A stretch of 64,000 nucleotides of DNA from positions 299,345 to 363,344 of the forward strand of contig VWYX01000686.1 of assembly GCA_013396525.1 (NCBI GenBank). Direction: 5' to 3'. Both the position numbers and the translations under genes were made by a program. This document shows positions 48,274 through 60,464 of this stretch, piece after piece. Within the stretch, counting starts at the first letter, position 1. The number at the start of each line of letters is the position of its first letter. The notes beneath the pieces were generated by a model. The model saw nothing but the letters and a program-made list of their open reading frames with translations. It was not told where the DNA came from and searched no databases. This DNA is from Chaetorhynchus papuensis. Lineage: Eukaryota > Chordata > Aves > Passeriformes > Rhipiduridae.

Positions 48274-48867
48274 GATTGTGGAACTACCTTGGCTCCAGAA
48301 ATAGCACAGGACCTTCCCTGGTGCTGTGACATCAGCCTCCCAAAGGTGGTAGAAATGGCTTCATTGTTCTGCATGACAGTCATTAAGGCTGATGCCCACT
48401 AGTGTGGCCTTGGACCTGAAGATGTTTTTGTCATTGAAATGCCAGGTGCTGTGCAACTGTTTCCTTCCACTTCCAGCCAGGAGCCTTTTTTCACTTGCCT
48501 CATTCTTCCCCCTGGACTTTGTCAGGGAACGGGAGCTTTCTCACCCACTTCCGTAGGCACTCACTGGCTGCACAGATCAGCCAAATACTCCATGTTTGCA
48601 CTACTGTTTGATGCTGCTCAGTCCCGCGCATGGGAGGCTTTTACTGACAGTGCCACCGTGGGGGTGACAGTTGCTCTGGCTTTGCTGTGCTGTCTCACGA
48701 GCCCACATGGGGCAAGGAGTTCCTTGGCCCTGGGCCAGCAGCTCCACTCACACTCCCTTCCACAAACATCTCCACCCTTGGCAGACCTGCTCTGCCCACC
48801 CCAGTGCCGGATGCTGTATGGGGCTCCTCTTAACACTCTTAATGGTGTCTTCCTTAAAACTGTTCTG

Positions 48868-49380
48868 ACATGAGTAGTGTCCCTCGAGGGTCTGTACTGG
48901 GTCCAGTACTATCCCATGTTTTCATCAGTGGCGTGTAGAGTGGGAACAAATGGACCCTCAGCCAGTCTGATGATGAGACCAGGCTGAGGAGTGCAGCTGG
49001 GGAGGGGGATGTCATCCAGAGGGACCTTCAGACCTATGGGAACCTTATGAAGTTCGATAAGGTCAAGTGCAAGGTCCTGCACCTTTGTAAGGGCAAACCC
49101 TGGAGAAGAGATGGCTCCAGGGAGCCTTGTTGTGTCTTGTCCATGTCTAAAGGGGGATTGAAAGAAAGATGGAGAGGGGCTTTTCACCAAGGCCTGTAAG
49201 GCAAGGAGCAGCAGTTACAAACTGGCAGAGGGTGGGCTTAGGTAGGACATGAGGGAGGGTTTTATGGTGAGAGTGGTGAGGCCCTGGCACAGGTTGCCCA
49301 GAGCAGCTGTGACTGCTCCATCTCTGGGACCAAGCTGGACAGGGCTCCGAGCCTCTTGGTCTAGTGGAGGTGTCCCTGGA
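48868..49380 (+). mobile_element. CR1 LINE fragment with end of reverse transcriptase
   Basis: Translation of the first part, with frame breaks, resembles the end of the CR1 reverse transcriptase (SVLGPV, then GDVIQRDLQ and LMKFDKVKCKVLHL). The usual CR1 3' UTR follows (GTGGTGAGGCCCTGGCACAG, GTTGCCCAGAGCAGCTGTGA). It is degenerate and inactive. Confidence 0.9.
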
Positions 49381-51665
49381 AATAAGTCATGTCTTGGGTC
49401 AGACACTGTCTGTGTGGCATATGGAGCCCCAGCCAAAGGACTCAGTGCTGTGCCCCTCTCAGAACTGCCTGTGCAGGGGCAGATTAGTGCCCAGTGCCCC
49501 TGGTTCAGCATTTGCCACGTGTACCTTGCACAAGTGTTCACTAAGAGCGCCGAGCTGCTGCCTTGACTGCTGACCCCTGTGCCTTGAAGGTGGGAACTTG
49601 TCTTGCCAAGCAGACACCAGTCACTAGCCTTGGAGTAGGAGTCTTCCGCTCCTGGATAGCATGTAAGTGCTGCCATACCCCACAGGAGAAATTTCTATAT
49701 GTGGTATGGAGTCCTGAGTTATTCCAGGGCTGCTATTTTTAGTACCAAGGAGCCATTTGCAAAGGCACAATCCTCTGTTTCCACAGGGACAGGCAGAGAT
49801 AGCTGTGGTGACTGACATAGGAGAATAAAGAATGTGAAATGTGAAATTAACAAGTTCTGGAGTTTTTCTTTTTCCTGGATTTGTGCGTTTGCATGGATTC
49901 TGTATTTGGGAGGCCAGGGGCTGCATCACCTTTGGATTGTCACATCCTGGAAAGAGGACTTGGGGTGGGTGGGCTGGCATGGGGCACTATGGGGAAGCCA
50001 GTGCTCCTTTGCTTGCCTGGGACAGACGCGACTCCAGCACATGCCAGCTGTAGTAGAGAAAATGAAATACAGGAGCAAAGTGAACAGAGAGGATGGGGAC
50101 AGGAGGAACAGTTGCCACAGTAGCCCCAGAGGTGCTACTGCTGAACCAGGGACAAGTGGGAAGCTCAGCCTAAAGCAAGGTGAAAAAACTGTCTGATCTT
50201 GTCCCTTTGTCAGAGCAGAGCACGAAGCAGGGAGTGCTGCGGGGCAGGAAGGGCTCCAGGAGTCCCGGCAGGACAGGGCTGAGCTGGGGCTAATTGAAGC
50301 ACTGGTGCTGGCAGGGCCACGTGGCCAAGGTCAGCTGTCACCAGCTGGTCCCAGATTATATTCTGAGCTGCAGCTGCCAAGCTGAGCCTGGCTGGTCTGT
50401 GGCACAGGGCAGAGCCCTTGCTCCGTGCATTGGGGAGTGAGGCCCTGGGGCAAACTCACAAGACATTGCAGGTTTTGCTTACTGCTCCCTGAGCCAAGTG
50501 CTTCGGGGTTGAAAGAAACACATTTTATGGATCTTGTGCCAAAACTTGGGGCTGTGTTTCTGACAGCAATTTCCCTTCCTCTCTCTGGTGCTAGAAGTGT
50601 TTTTGTTGTTCTAATCCCCAGGCTCAGAGACTTCAATTGTAGTGGAGCCCGAGCTGCTTTTCAGGCCAGCAGCATCTGTCTGCTCCACGTCTCTGTATTT
50701 AATTAGACCAGTTCATGGAGATCAATGTGATGTTTTATGTGTTGAAGTAGGATCGTATTCCAGGATAAGACCTCAAAGATCAGCCTCTTTAATTTTGGTT
50801 CCCCTTTTACTTGCAAATCGAAAGGATTATTTCCTCCTTTTCAGTTCCAACAGTTCAGAGAAATTTTTACTACCTACTTGCATTTCCAATGTCCTGTTCC
50901 CTGTTCCTGCCCCTGCCTGGGTGAGTCGTGAGGCTGAAGGCTGATGTGGTGGCCCAGGGCAGGGGCACAGGAGCAGCCCGTCCCACAGGGAATCTGCTCG
51001 GGCACTGTGTGGAGGTGGAGGTGGTTTCTTCACCTCATCCCCTCTGAATCTGCACTGTAGGACTTGAGGGATGGGCTGGGAGGTCGTATCCGTCTCCCTT
51101 CCCTTGCTGTGGTGGCTGACAGAGCTGGGGCAGCTGTATTAGCATTTAACAAAGGGCTGGCGCTAAGAGCAGCATCTGGTGTGGGGGTACAAAGCCAGTA
51201 CAAATCCTGCATGTCTGCACCTTCCTGTCCCATCAACAGAGGGTAAATCGAGGCAAGTTTGTGCTGTTTCGTTTGCTGTCATGGATGTCCTTCCAGAAAA
51301 CAGCATGCAGCAAATGCAAACAGCTAATAAGAACAGAATAAGGGAAAAGAGAAGTGCAGAGCTGGAAATAGTTCCTTACATAAAGGACTAGCGCCTCAAT
51401 CTCATTAGTGTCTTAAGGAGCGGGCGCTTGGCCGCCTCCGACTGCCACGGTGCAAACCCCAATCTGATCAGCAATCGGCTTTGGGACCCCAGCAGGTGCC
51501 ACGTGGCACCAGCACGCAGCTGTGCCCCTCGGGCAGCCACTCCACTGCCCCGAGCTCACAGCACTCATCGCAGTCAGCGTGTGCCCAGTGGGAGCGTTCC
51601 CATGAAGCCAGAGCTGCTGTCCCACGGCCCGTAACAGGAGTCACCACTTCGGAAGGCCAGGCACC
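49381..51665. other. Intergenic region CD320/KCNV2-like
   Basis: No exon is recognised. An AATAAA at 49824-49829 could be the distal end of CD320. The last 500 bases (51,120-51,430) are more AT-rich and may hold the upstream promoter of the potassium channel gene; no clear TATA box is seen. Confidence 0.4.
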
Positions 51666-54550
51666 ATGAGGCAACAGTGGACCAGGCGTGCGAGTCTCTC
51701 GGCCAGCATGAAGATAGGGGATCACCGGGGCCGCTGCCGGACCCCGGAGGAAGAGGAATACCACATCCCATTTGCGCAGGACAGCCTGGTAAGGCAATGG
51801 AGCTCCATGCAGAACGTGGCAGACAGAAACCAGGAGAAGAGCCAGACTCCCATCCAAAGGAACAAGTACCTGCTCAACATTAACGTAGGTGGCAAATCGT
51901 TCCAGATAGCTTACAAGGTACTGGCCCAGTATCCCATCACCCGGCTTGGGAAGCTGGCCCTCTATACAGACCCTGTGAAGAAGCTGCAGCTCTGTGATGA
52001 CTACTTGGTGCAGAAGAATGAGTACTTCTTTGATAGAGATCCTTCAATTTTCCACTACATCTTCCACTTCTACCGCAGTGGGGTCCTGTGGATGATGGAT
52101 GAGATGTGTCCCAGTAACTTTGTGGAGGAAATTGAGTACTGGGGAATCCATCTGAAATACACCCAACGCTGCTGCCGGATCCTGTTCGAGGAAAAGCAAG
52201 ATGAACTCAATGAGTACCTGAAAATAGAGAGGGAGCTAGAGGCAGAACTGGAGCCCCTGGAGACAGAGGCGCAGTTTGATGGCAAATTTCTGGGTGAGTT
52301 TCGGAAGACGATCTGGAACCTCATTGAGAACCCGTTCTCTTCTGTCCCAGCCAAGATCATTGCTGTCATGTCAAGCTTCTTTGTGCTTATCTCCATTGTG
52401 GGCATGACACTGAGCACAGTGGAGGAGATGAAAAACAAGACGGGAAAATTGTGGATGGAGCATATGGAGATGATCTGTGCCATCTTCTTCACCTCCGAAT
52501 ACCTCATGCGGGTCATATCCTCCTCCAGCTTCAAGAAATTTCTGCGGGCAGCGTTTAGTGCTATAGACCTGGTGGCCATCCTGCCTTTTTACATCCAGAT
52601 CCTCTTTGAAAATCTGGAGGATGCAGACACGCAATACCACGAGGAGCTGCACAAGGTGGAGAATGTGAGCAAGCTGGGCAAAGTCCTCAAGCTCATCAAG
52701 CTCATGAGGATCTTCCGCATCCTCAAGCTGGCGCGTCACTCCACCGGCCTTCGGGCCTTCAGCTTCACCATGCGCCAGTGCTACCAGCAGGTTTGCTGCC
52801 TCCTCCTCTTCATTGCCATGGGGGTCTTCACCTTCTCTGCTCTCATACACTCAGTGGAACATGATGTCCCTGGCACTGACTTCACCAGTATCCCCTACGC
52901 GTGGTGGTGGGCAGCGGTAAGATGTGAGCAGCTTCTTCCAGAGAGGGGTGGGGGAGGCTCCGTGGGTAGGGGCTGCACCGGTGCTCAGGGGATTCACCAC
53001 TGCTGCTTGCCAGGAGACAGGAAGGGCCCAGCCTTCCCACCAGCTTGGTAATGGTGGGAAACCCAGAGGCCTGCGTGCTCTGAGAAAAGAAATCAGGTTT
53101 GAACTAATCTCAGAGGCTCAAAAGCTGGTGCTGGGGTAGGGTGGTGGGACAGATGGTGGCCTGGGAACCTCCAGGCCTGAGCTGAACAAGTGGGATGTGA
53201 CTCAGCCCAGGCTTTATCTGTCACGGGACCCAAGTGTTGGGTGGATGCAGCCTGTGGGCATGGGGGCAGCCACCCTGGACAGCCCGAGGCCTGGGCAGTA
53301 TTGCAGCCCTGCTGAGCTCAAGAGACACAAGAGCTTGTGGGTCTGAGATGGGGAACCCAGGGCTGTACGTGGGACCCACAGTCACACTGTGCTTCAGCAC
53401 ACTCTCTTCATGAGAGTGGACACAGACTGGGGTGTGCTGCCCTTTTGCTGTCCTGCTCGTGCCAGGAGCTGGCAGCTCTGCAGAGCTGAGCACTATAATA
53501 AAGCTGGGATTACCTCCAAGATGGGGAGCAGCTAAAGCACTTGAGAGCCAGGGGTTATGAGGGCATTTTGATTTACAGATGAAATGATTCCACAGATCAT
53601 TTCTGCTCTTATAATCCCCCTTGGCCACAAAGGCTATCTGCTTCAAATTCATCCCTCCTTGAGGAAGGGCAAAATCACTCAGCAATATCACCAGGTTCAA
53701 GCATTTCAACATCCCAGGCTGAGCCTGTCCCTGCGAGCACACCTCCCTGCCAAGCCCGAACCTCTCTGCCCTCAGCTCTCGCCCTGTCCGCATAGCCCTG
53801 CTCCCCCTTTACTAAGCATGGTTCATTCCCAGGCAATGCCTGTTTCCCCTGGAGGGAGGCTCCAGGAAGCTTTGTTTCTCTGGGACCAGGCAACTCCTGG
53901 CCAGGAAGCCCTGGAGCCACAGCTCTGAGGAGGAAGGAAGCTCCAGCAGACACCGACTGCTGGGGAAGGCTCAGCTCAGGGGTGTCCAGCTGCCTTTGAA
54001 GAGGCACACACAAAGCAGTGAGGGAGCAGGGTCTGGCCTCTGATCTCTGCTTCTGGGGCTCAGCCAGCCCTTTCCTTCATCTGGGCACAGCCCAGACAGT
54101 GGAGCCCTGGCTGGGCAGGCTCTGGAGAGGGGACAGTTCAGCTGGCTGCCGTCACGGTCTGGCACTGGCCACAGGGGACATGTGGCTCCACAGAGGGGCG
54201 GGAGGGAGTGAGTTCCAGCACCAGCCGGCGGGGAATGCTGGGCTTGTTCGCGTGGGAGTTTATCCTTTCCTGTCCCTGCACAGGTCAGCCTCTCCACCGT
54301 GGGCTACGGAGACACTGTGCCTGACACAATGCTTGGCAGGATAGTGGCATTTGTCTGCATCTCCTTCGGGATCATCCTCAATGGAATGCCCATCTCCATC
54401 CTCTACAACAAGTTTTCTGACTACTATGCCAAGCTGAAGGCCCATGAGATGAGCCAGTCACATCAACTTTCCAGGAGGATCCGCTTGAAGCAGCGAGTCC
54501 TGCGGAAGTTCTCAGAGTGCTGGAGAGCTGACCCCCACTATTACCGCTGA
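51666..54550 (+). CDS. Voltage-gated potassium channel modulatory subunit, KCNV2-like
   Basis: An electrically silent Kv subunit that should assemble with Kv2-type subunits and change their gating. Two exons (51666-52916, 54284-54550) give 505 aa, and the single intron follows WWWAA just before the filter, the same position as in KCNV2. The T1 domain is at about 68-178 (NVGG, DDYLVQKNEYFFDRDP). S1 is at about 229-250, S2 268-286, S3 297-314. S4 is at 334-356 with regular Arg/Lys (KLIKLMRIFRILKLARH), S5 374-395, the filter STVGYGD at 421-427 and S6 437-457. S6 has GMPISIL in place of the PVP hinge of self-assembling Kv channels, typical of silent subunits. The start ACCATGA is a good context; a second Met lies at codon 15. 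Similarity to human KCNV2 is high over T1 and S4-S6 but looks too low for the one-to-one orthologue, so I call it a KCNV2 paralogue. Confidence 0.9.
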
Positions 54551-55161
54551 CCACAGGCTCCCCACCCCCCAGAAGTTCCCTGTCCTGGCCATGCTCCCAG
54601 CAGGTCCTGTCCCCCAGGGAGGCTCCGAGCTATGGGCAGAGTCACAACAGTGCCTGGGCTCTGTTGTGTCACAGGGGCTGCTGCCAGCTGGAACCTCCCT
54701 CACTACTGCGTGCTGGACACTGCTGTCCTGCAGAGCGGTCAGTCAGAGGCGGCTCGGGAGCTGTACGGCCAGGGCAGGGTGTTTGTCTGCCATGGGCTGA
54801 GGCAAGGGGCACCCTGACATCACGAGGTGTGCGTGGTGGGACTGAACTGTCACCCATCTGAGGCAGGTAGCCCAGTGTGACACCTGTGCCGGTGCTGCTC
54901 TGTTTCCCATCGAGTGGGACACACACAGGCCCCCATAACTCCTTCCCAGCCAAGCAGCCCAGGCCTAGTCCAGGGTGGGGATTTGGGTGAAGGCCCAGAG
55001 GAAAGGCTACAGCTGTGCATCCTTCCAGCCAAACCTGCTCTTCTTCCCACTGCCCTGGAGTTTGGGGCACAGTCCTGACTTGGGATGCTGCTGTGATGGG
55101 ACCCACAGGCACTACAGGCATACAGAGCTTGTAGCCAGAGCACCCCCAGGAAAAGGTATTT

Positions 55162-55167
55162 AATAAA
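55162..55167 (+). terminator. Polyadenylation signal AATAAA, KCNV2-like gene
   Basis: A canonical hexamer about 610 bases after the stop codon; no earlier AATAAA is seen in this 3' UTR. Confidence 0.6.
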
Positions 55168-56067
55168 CCAGGCCCAAACCCTTCACTGTTATGGTTTCTT
55201 GTCCAGCCACTGTGTGTGATTCAGTAAACTGCTCATCATTTGGGGTGAGGTGACATCTCCCCAGGGCTCACAAGTCCATCAGTACAAGGACAGGGCTCTC
55301 AGGAATGCAGATGAGCCTGTCCATGCTTTAGTTTTGGAATAAGGTGCCTGGGCCTGGGTGCATTGGAACTGGAGCTGGGACGTGCATGTGATCAGGACAC
55401 ACCAGTTAGCTCTGCCCTGTGTTCACATCATGGGAGGCAGTGGGGGACACATCTGGGGGGCACAGGGGAAGGATTTGCCCTCTGGTGTGGAACCATGTCT
55501 AGTCAATGGGCCTCCTGAAGGGATACACCCTTCCCTTGGGTGGGATGGAGAGAGGGACCTCAAGCTGCAGGGAGGATTGACCTGGGGAAGGGCTAACAGC
55601 TGCTGGTGCTGCTTCCAGGTGAGCAGAGGGAAGAAACTGGTGCCAGCCAGGCCAGGGTGGGATTCACTCACTTGTGAGCTGGGCTTGGAGATGCAGAGGT
55701 GCCAGGGGACTCCTGATATCAGCCTGGGACTGTGGCTAAGCTGCTGATGCTGCAAATTTGGAAAGAGACTTGGAGGGGCTGAGCGCTCTGGCAGGGACAG
55801 CCACACTCCCACTGAGAGCTGGACTGCAGGGGACAAGGGGGCTGTGCCAGCAGGTGTGAGGGGACCCCTGCCCTAACCACCTACACCTACACTCACTCCC
55901 CAGTACCCACACTGACACCTGTCCTCTGTATACCTCCCAAGCACTGACCTGACCCCACAGCACTGGGCAGCTCTGGTTTCCACCCCATTTCTCTTCCAGA
56001 GAGGAACCTTCTCTCTGGGCACAGCAGTTTCCTCTGACCATCTTCCCCCAGAGCCATCCCGCCCCAC
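55168..56067. other. Intergenic region
   Basis: Between the KCNV2-like 3' end and the solo LTR. No gene or repeat is recognised. Confidence 0.5.
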
Positions 56068-56647
56068 TGTCCTGGTTTCAGCTGCAATAGAGTTCATTTT
56101 CTTTCCAGTGCTGGTACAATGCTGTATTTTGGATTCAGGATGAGAATAATCTTGATCACACACTGATATTTTGGTTGTGGCTCAGTTGTGCTCACCCCAA
56201 GTCAAGGACTTTTCAGTGTCTCATGCTCTGCCAGTGAGGAGCTGCACAGGAAGCTGGGGGGGAGCACAGCCAGGACAGCTGACCCAAACTGGCCAGAGGG
56301 ATGTTCCATGCCACAGAACGTCCTACCCAGTGTGTAAACTGGGGGAGCTGCTGGTGAGGGGCCGATGGCTGCGGGGAGACAGGCTGGGCACAGATCAGTG
56401 GGTGCTGAGCAACTGGGTATCGGGCATCACTTGTCTGTCTTGGGGTTTATGACTCTCTGCTTTTGGTGTCTCCCTTTCCATTACAAATATTATTAAATAT
56501 TATCATATTTTATTTCCATTATTGAACTTGTTATCTCAAGCCACAGGTTTTACCTTTTCTTCTGATTCTCCCCCCATCCCACTGGGGTGGAGGGTGAGGC
56601 CAGTGGCTGTGTGGTGCTTGGTTGTCATCTGGGGTTAAACCACGACA
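56068..56647 (+). mobile_element. Solo LTR of an avian endogenous retrovirus
   Basis: A full-length LTR of about 580 bases starts TGTCCTGGTTTCAGCTG and ends GGGTTAAACCACGACA. It includes GTCAAGGACTTTTCAGTGTC, GCACAGCCAGGACAGCTGAC and a degraded TATA-like/GTGTAAACTGGGG core, all of which I recognise from an abundant songbird ERVL-type LTR. Flanking 5-mers CCCAC and GCCAC match at four of five bases and may be the target-site duplication. No internal retroviral sequence or partner LTR is nearby, so it is a recombined, non-coding solo LTR. Confidence 0.9.
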
Positions 56648-57201
56648 GCCACCCCCGCCCGCCCCAGAAGCATCAGCTCCAGGCACCTCTACACACATCC
56701 CCATCCCACCCCAGACCCTGTCACCACACTCCCCCAAGCACCCCCATCACCTGCTCATCTCCCTGCACCCCCAGCTGATGAATCCTGAGGTCATTCAGCC
56801 TTCAAGGAATGGGGCATACCAACCTCCTTCCCTTGCCCCTGGAGACTGCTGCGGCTTGGACTTCATCCCTCCGTGTGCACCCCCTTCCCTGTGCCTGCGA
56901 GAAGTCTGCTTGCCCTGTTCCTGGCAGCAGTTCAGAGTCCACAGGCAGCCTTTGGAGAATGGCATTTTTAAATAGTTGCTCTGAATTAATTTTACAAGTC
57001 ACAGCAATGCAGGAATGTACAGACATTTACAGGACACTGTACAGGCGATTTCTGTCATATATTAGTGCTCTTGCTATATACATATAGTACAGCCTGCAGG
57101 AGCCTCTGCACGGGCAGGGACACCCACACCCCCGCACAGGGCACCCCAAAATGGAGCTGCTGCCCTGGGGCTGCTGGGTCACACAGGCTCGTTCGGGTTG
57201 A

Positions 57202-57207
57202 TTTAAT
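57202..57207 (-). terminator. ADMP: Candidate polyadenylation signal ATTAAA, ADMP
   Basis: TTTAAT on the plus strand gives ATTAAA on the minus strand, about 200 bases past the stop. An AT-rich stretch at 56960-57090 could be a more distal 3' UTR. Confidence 0.3.
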
Positions 57208-57403
57208 CAGAGCTTGGCCCTGAGCCTTCCTGGGCTGGCACTGTTAGGGGGTGACACCATCCAGGGCAGAGCCAGCACCCCCTTGCTTTGCTCATCCCAG
57301 TCTCTTTTAGAGGGTTTGTGGGACAGAGACCCCACTGATGCTCTGGAGGGAGCGAGTGCAGCCTCCAGTGCGGTGCCGTTTCTAGCCCCCTGCTCCTCCT
57401 GCC

Positions 57404-59760
57404 TCAGTGGCAGCCGCAGCTCCCGGCCACCATGTCATCGTACTGCTTGAGAACCACGTTCTCGTCGTCATCGAAGTAGAGAAGGTTGATGGAGTAGAGC
57501 TTGTCGGGCACACAGCAGGGGCTGCTGACGCCCTCGCTCAGCTTCAGGGCGTTGATGATGGACTGCACCGTGGCGTGGTTCGTCGGCCGCATGTTCTCGC
57601 CCAGAGGGAAGGGGCAGGAGCCTTTGCAGTGGAAGGCGTTGTATCCCCGTGGTGAGATGATCCAGCCAGACCAGCCGATCTCCTCGAAGTCCACGGACAA
57701 GGGATGCCTCTGGCAGGGCTGGAGCCGGTCCAGAGACCGTGTACTGCGTGACCTGCCCAGCTTGGGCACCGGCATCTTGGCAGGGAGATGGGGAGCCTGA
57801 GGCTTTAAATCTGTCAGAAAGGAGCATTTAATGCCATTAGCCACTGCATGAGCCTGGGTAGAGGGAGAAAGTACTGCAACCCCCCCGGCCACCCCTCCCC
57901 ACAGGTTTTGTCTGCAAGCCCTCTGGTCACAGCTTGTCACCAGCCCAGGCAGAGCCACCAGGAGGTGACTCCCTCAGTCTCATGGCCACTCTCAAATCCA
58001 GCTTCACATCTGCAAGCAGGCAACACCCCTGAGCAGGCTACACCAGAAAGGAGAGAACCTTTCCCTCAGGCCAGGGAAGGAGGTTTGGATTTGAGGAGCC
58101 CATGTGTGGGAAGCTCCCCCGGGAAAGGGATGTTGGCACTGAGGGAGCCATGCCAGATGTGTGGAACCCACCTGGGAAGCCGGCTGTGGGCAGTGACGCT
58201 CCCCGGCGCCCGTCGTCCGTGAACAGGACCAACATGGGCTTCTTGCTCTCATGGTGGCCCCAGCCAGATGCAAACTGCAGTGGTGGGGGATCGAGCGGGC
58301 TCCCCCCCAGGCCCTGGACTGTCACCAGCAAACCCCGGTTGCTGCTTTCATCTTCAGTCCAGTCGCGAACCTGGGGAACCAAACCAGTGTCACCACGGAC
58401 CAGGGCAGGCACTGCCCTGGTGTCCCCACAGGCAGGTCCCAGGCCAGCAGCAGGACAGCGTGAACCGGGACCCCGTGAGGCCGCACTCTGTGTCCCATGG
58501 GAAGGGGTTGCTCCGGAGCTGCAGCACAGGGGACACTATGGCAGGAGCCAGCACCAGCGCTCCCTGCAGAGCAGTGAGACAAGTTCCGGGAAGGATGAAG
58601 CAGCCCCCGGGGCTCTTGGCAGGACTTTTGCCCCCTCATCCCAGGATAGGATGTATCCCCCCATGTCACTGCAGAGACTGCACACAGGAAACTGCACTGG
58701 AGCCTGAAAGGCTACTGGGGTAAAATGGGTTAAAAAATCTCCTGCATGTGAACCCCCAGGATTCCCTCTGTGCTGCCCAAAACAGAGGAAAAGTGACTCA
58801 CAGCCGGCGTGATGGCAAAGACCTCCCAGCCCGAGGTCTGCAGCGAGACAAGCCGGGCTGCCAGCAGCTTCTTTCCTCCAGGAGTGTCCAGCTTGTCCTT
58901 CTCCAGCACCTGGTAGACGCTGACCTGGGGAAGGCAAAAGGTGGTCACCCCGGCATAGTCTGCCCAAGGGGTTGACCCTGGACAGAGGAGTGGGGGGAGA
59001 TGGGGAATTGTCAGCATGGATCTGTAACAACCTTGGTGTGCCTTTGCTGATGTTTGCACAAGCCAGAAGGATATTTAAGAACCTGCCACAGTCAAATCAT
59101 TGTGATTCTCTGTTAAACATTTTTTCATGTGATCCCAGAGCCAGGCAGTGTTCCCACTGCAGGCAAGTGACCACAGTGTGCCAGTGGCATCCCTGGGCAC
59201 AGGCTGGGGGCAGTCCCATCCATCCCCATCCCCCTCCTCACCTGGCAGAAGTGATGCCTTTTGGGCCCATCTGTGACCCTCGGCCAGAGGCGGAAGAGGT
59301 GCAGCTCTGCCGTCAGGATCTTCTCATTCTTGGCCACGCTGGAGAGGACAAACAGGAACCGCATCTCCTCGCTGTGAGCTGGAGAGAAGGATGCGTTGAG
59401 AAGAGCAAAAGCAGGGGCGGCACCTCCGCCGGCCACGCTCAGCCCCTCCCCACAGCCCCATCCCAGCACCACAGGGACCACCCCCCGCCTCCCCTTACTT
59501 TTATCCAGGAAGCTGCGAACGGTGTTGCCCTCCAGGATGTCAGGGTTTTTGGTGACACCATCCGCATTGGCGACAGTGTTAAATAGATCCACCATGTACT
59601 GGGGCGGCTGCTTGAAGTGAGCTGGGGGGGCCGGAGGGTCTTCCATGCCAAAGACTTCCAGGAGTTTCTTCAGCGCCTCAGCCCGCCGGCTCGCCACACT
59701 GGCTGGGCTCGGGTATGTTGTCTTGGCCAGGGCCAGCAGCAGTAGGACAGTCCCCAGCAT
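57404..59760 (-). CDS. ADMP: Anti-dorsalizing morphogenetic protein (BMP-family ligand)
   Basis: A secreted TGF-beta superfamily ligand made in the organizer, acting through BMP receptors to balance dorsal and ventral fates. Five minus-strand exons (59760-59499, 59378-59242, 58924-58802, 58370-58172, 57810-57404) join in phase to 375 aa. The signal peptide is at 1-18. The prodomain contains YMVDLFNTVANADG and SFLDKTHSEEMRFLFVLSSV. A basic cleavage region lies at 260-265 (RSRSTR). The mature domain has seven cysteines from Cys273 to the C-terminal CGCH and includes DFEEIGWSGWIISPRGYNAF, the ADMP-type RPTNHATVQSIINALK, and FDDDENVVLKQYDDMVAGS. I chose the ATG at 59760 over the one at 59787 because a TATA box lies only about 30 bases upstream of the latter. 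The gene is intact. Placental mammals lack it. Confidence 0.95.
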
Positions 59761-59812
59761 GGCTCTGTACTCCCTGTCCCAACACAACTCCCCCTGCCTC
59801 CCCGGGGCTGCA

Positions 59813-59818
59813 TTTATA
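59813..59818 (-). promoter_or_regulatory. ADMP: TATA box of ADMP
   Basis: TTTATA on the plus strand is TATAAA on the minus strand (context GTTATAAATGC). It is about 55 bases upstream of the chosen start codon, predicting transcription start near 59785-59790. Confidence 0.75.
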
Positions 59819-59829
59819 ACTCACTGGAA

Positions 59830-60095
59830 AGCTGGATTGGAGTGAAATATGCACAGGAGCAATCAGGAGGGTAAAGAGAGCTAATTGCCATGCTAACAAG
59901 GTGAGAAGCCCGGCTCCCGGGCCCCCTGCACCAATTAGCCCCAGTACACAAGCGGGAGGGAGGACGGCTCACCAGGCACTCCCGGGGCTGGCAGGGGACA
60001 CGGGGGTCTGGGACCACCAGCGCCTTGCCAGGGTCTTGGCTGGGCTGCATTTGCTCTCCGTAGGAGACTAACTGGATTTTAATGATGGCACTAAT
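59830..60095 (-). promoter_or_regulatory. ADMP: ADMP proximal upstream region with homeodomain cores
   Basis: Homeodomain-type cores cluster upstream of the TATA box: GGATTG (59834-59839, K50-like), CTAATTG (59881-59887), CAATTAG (59932-59938) and TTTTAATGATGG with CTAATGG (about 60077-60096). CTAATTG and CAATTAG are inverted copies about 45 bases apart. ADMP is known to respond to organizer homeodomain factors in other vertebrates; the role here is inferred. Confidence 0.4.
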
Positions 60096-60464
60096 GGGAC
60101 AAATCGGAGGACCTTTGTGTAGAGGAATGCAGCCCATCAAGATGAGCATCCCCTTCCCATCCCGGTCCTACCGCAGCAGCTCGTGCTGCCCCTCTCGCAG
60201 CCGTTGCTGAGAGCGAGGATGGTGGCGGAGGCTCAGTGTCACACTGGTGTCCCCATCCCATGTCCCTGTCAGGTGTGCAGGGTGGGGTGCCCGGGGTCTC
60301 CTCTCTCAGTGGGGGCAGCCCAGGTTGTATGTCCCGCCGGGGAGCGAGGCCATGGGGCAGAGCAGGGTCCAGCAGAGGACCCGGCGGTGCTGCAGCCCCG
60401 GGCTGTGGGGTCATACCACAGCAACAGCAGAACCCTAATACAGCTTCTTTTTTTCTTTTTTCTT

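Noticed and set aside
59761..59787. Upstream in-frame ATG of ADMP at 59787
   Set aside because: It would sit at the predicted transcription start given the TATA box at 59813-59818, and it adds charged residues in front of a good signal peptide.
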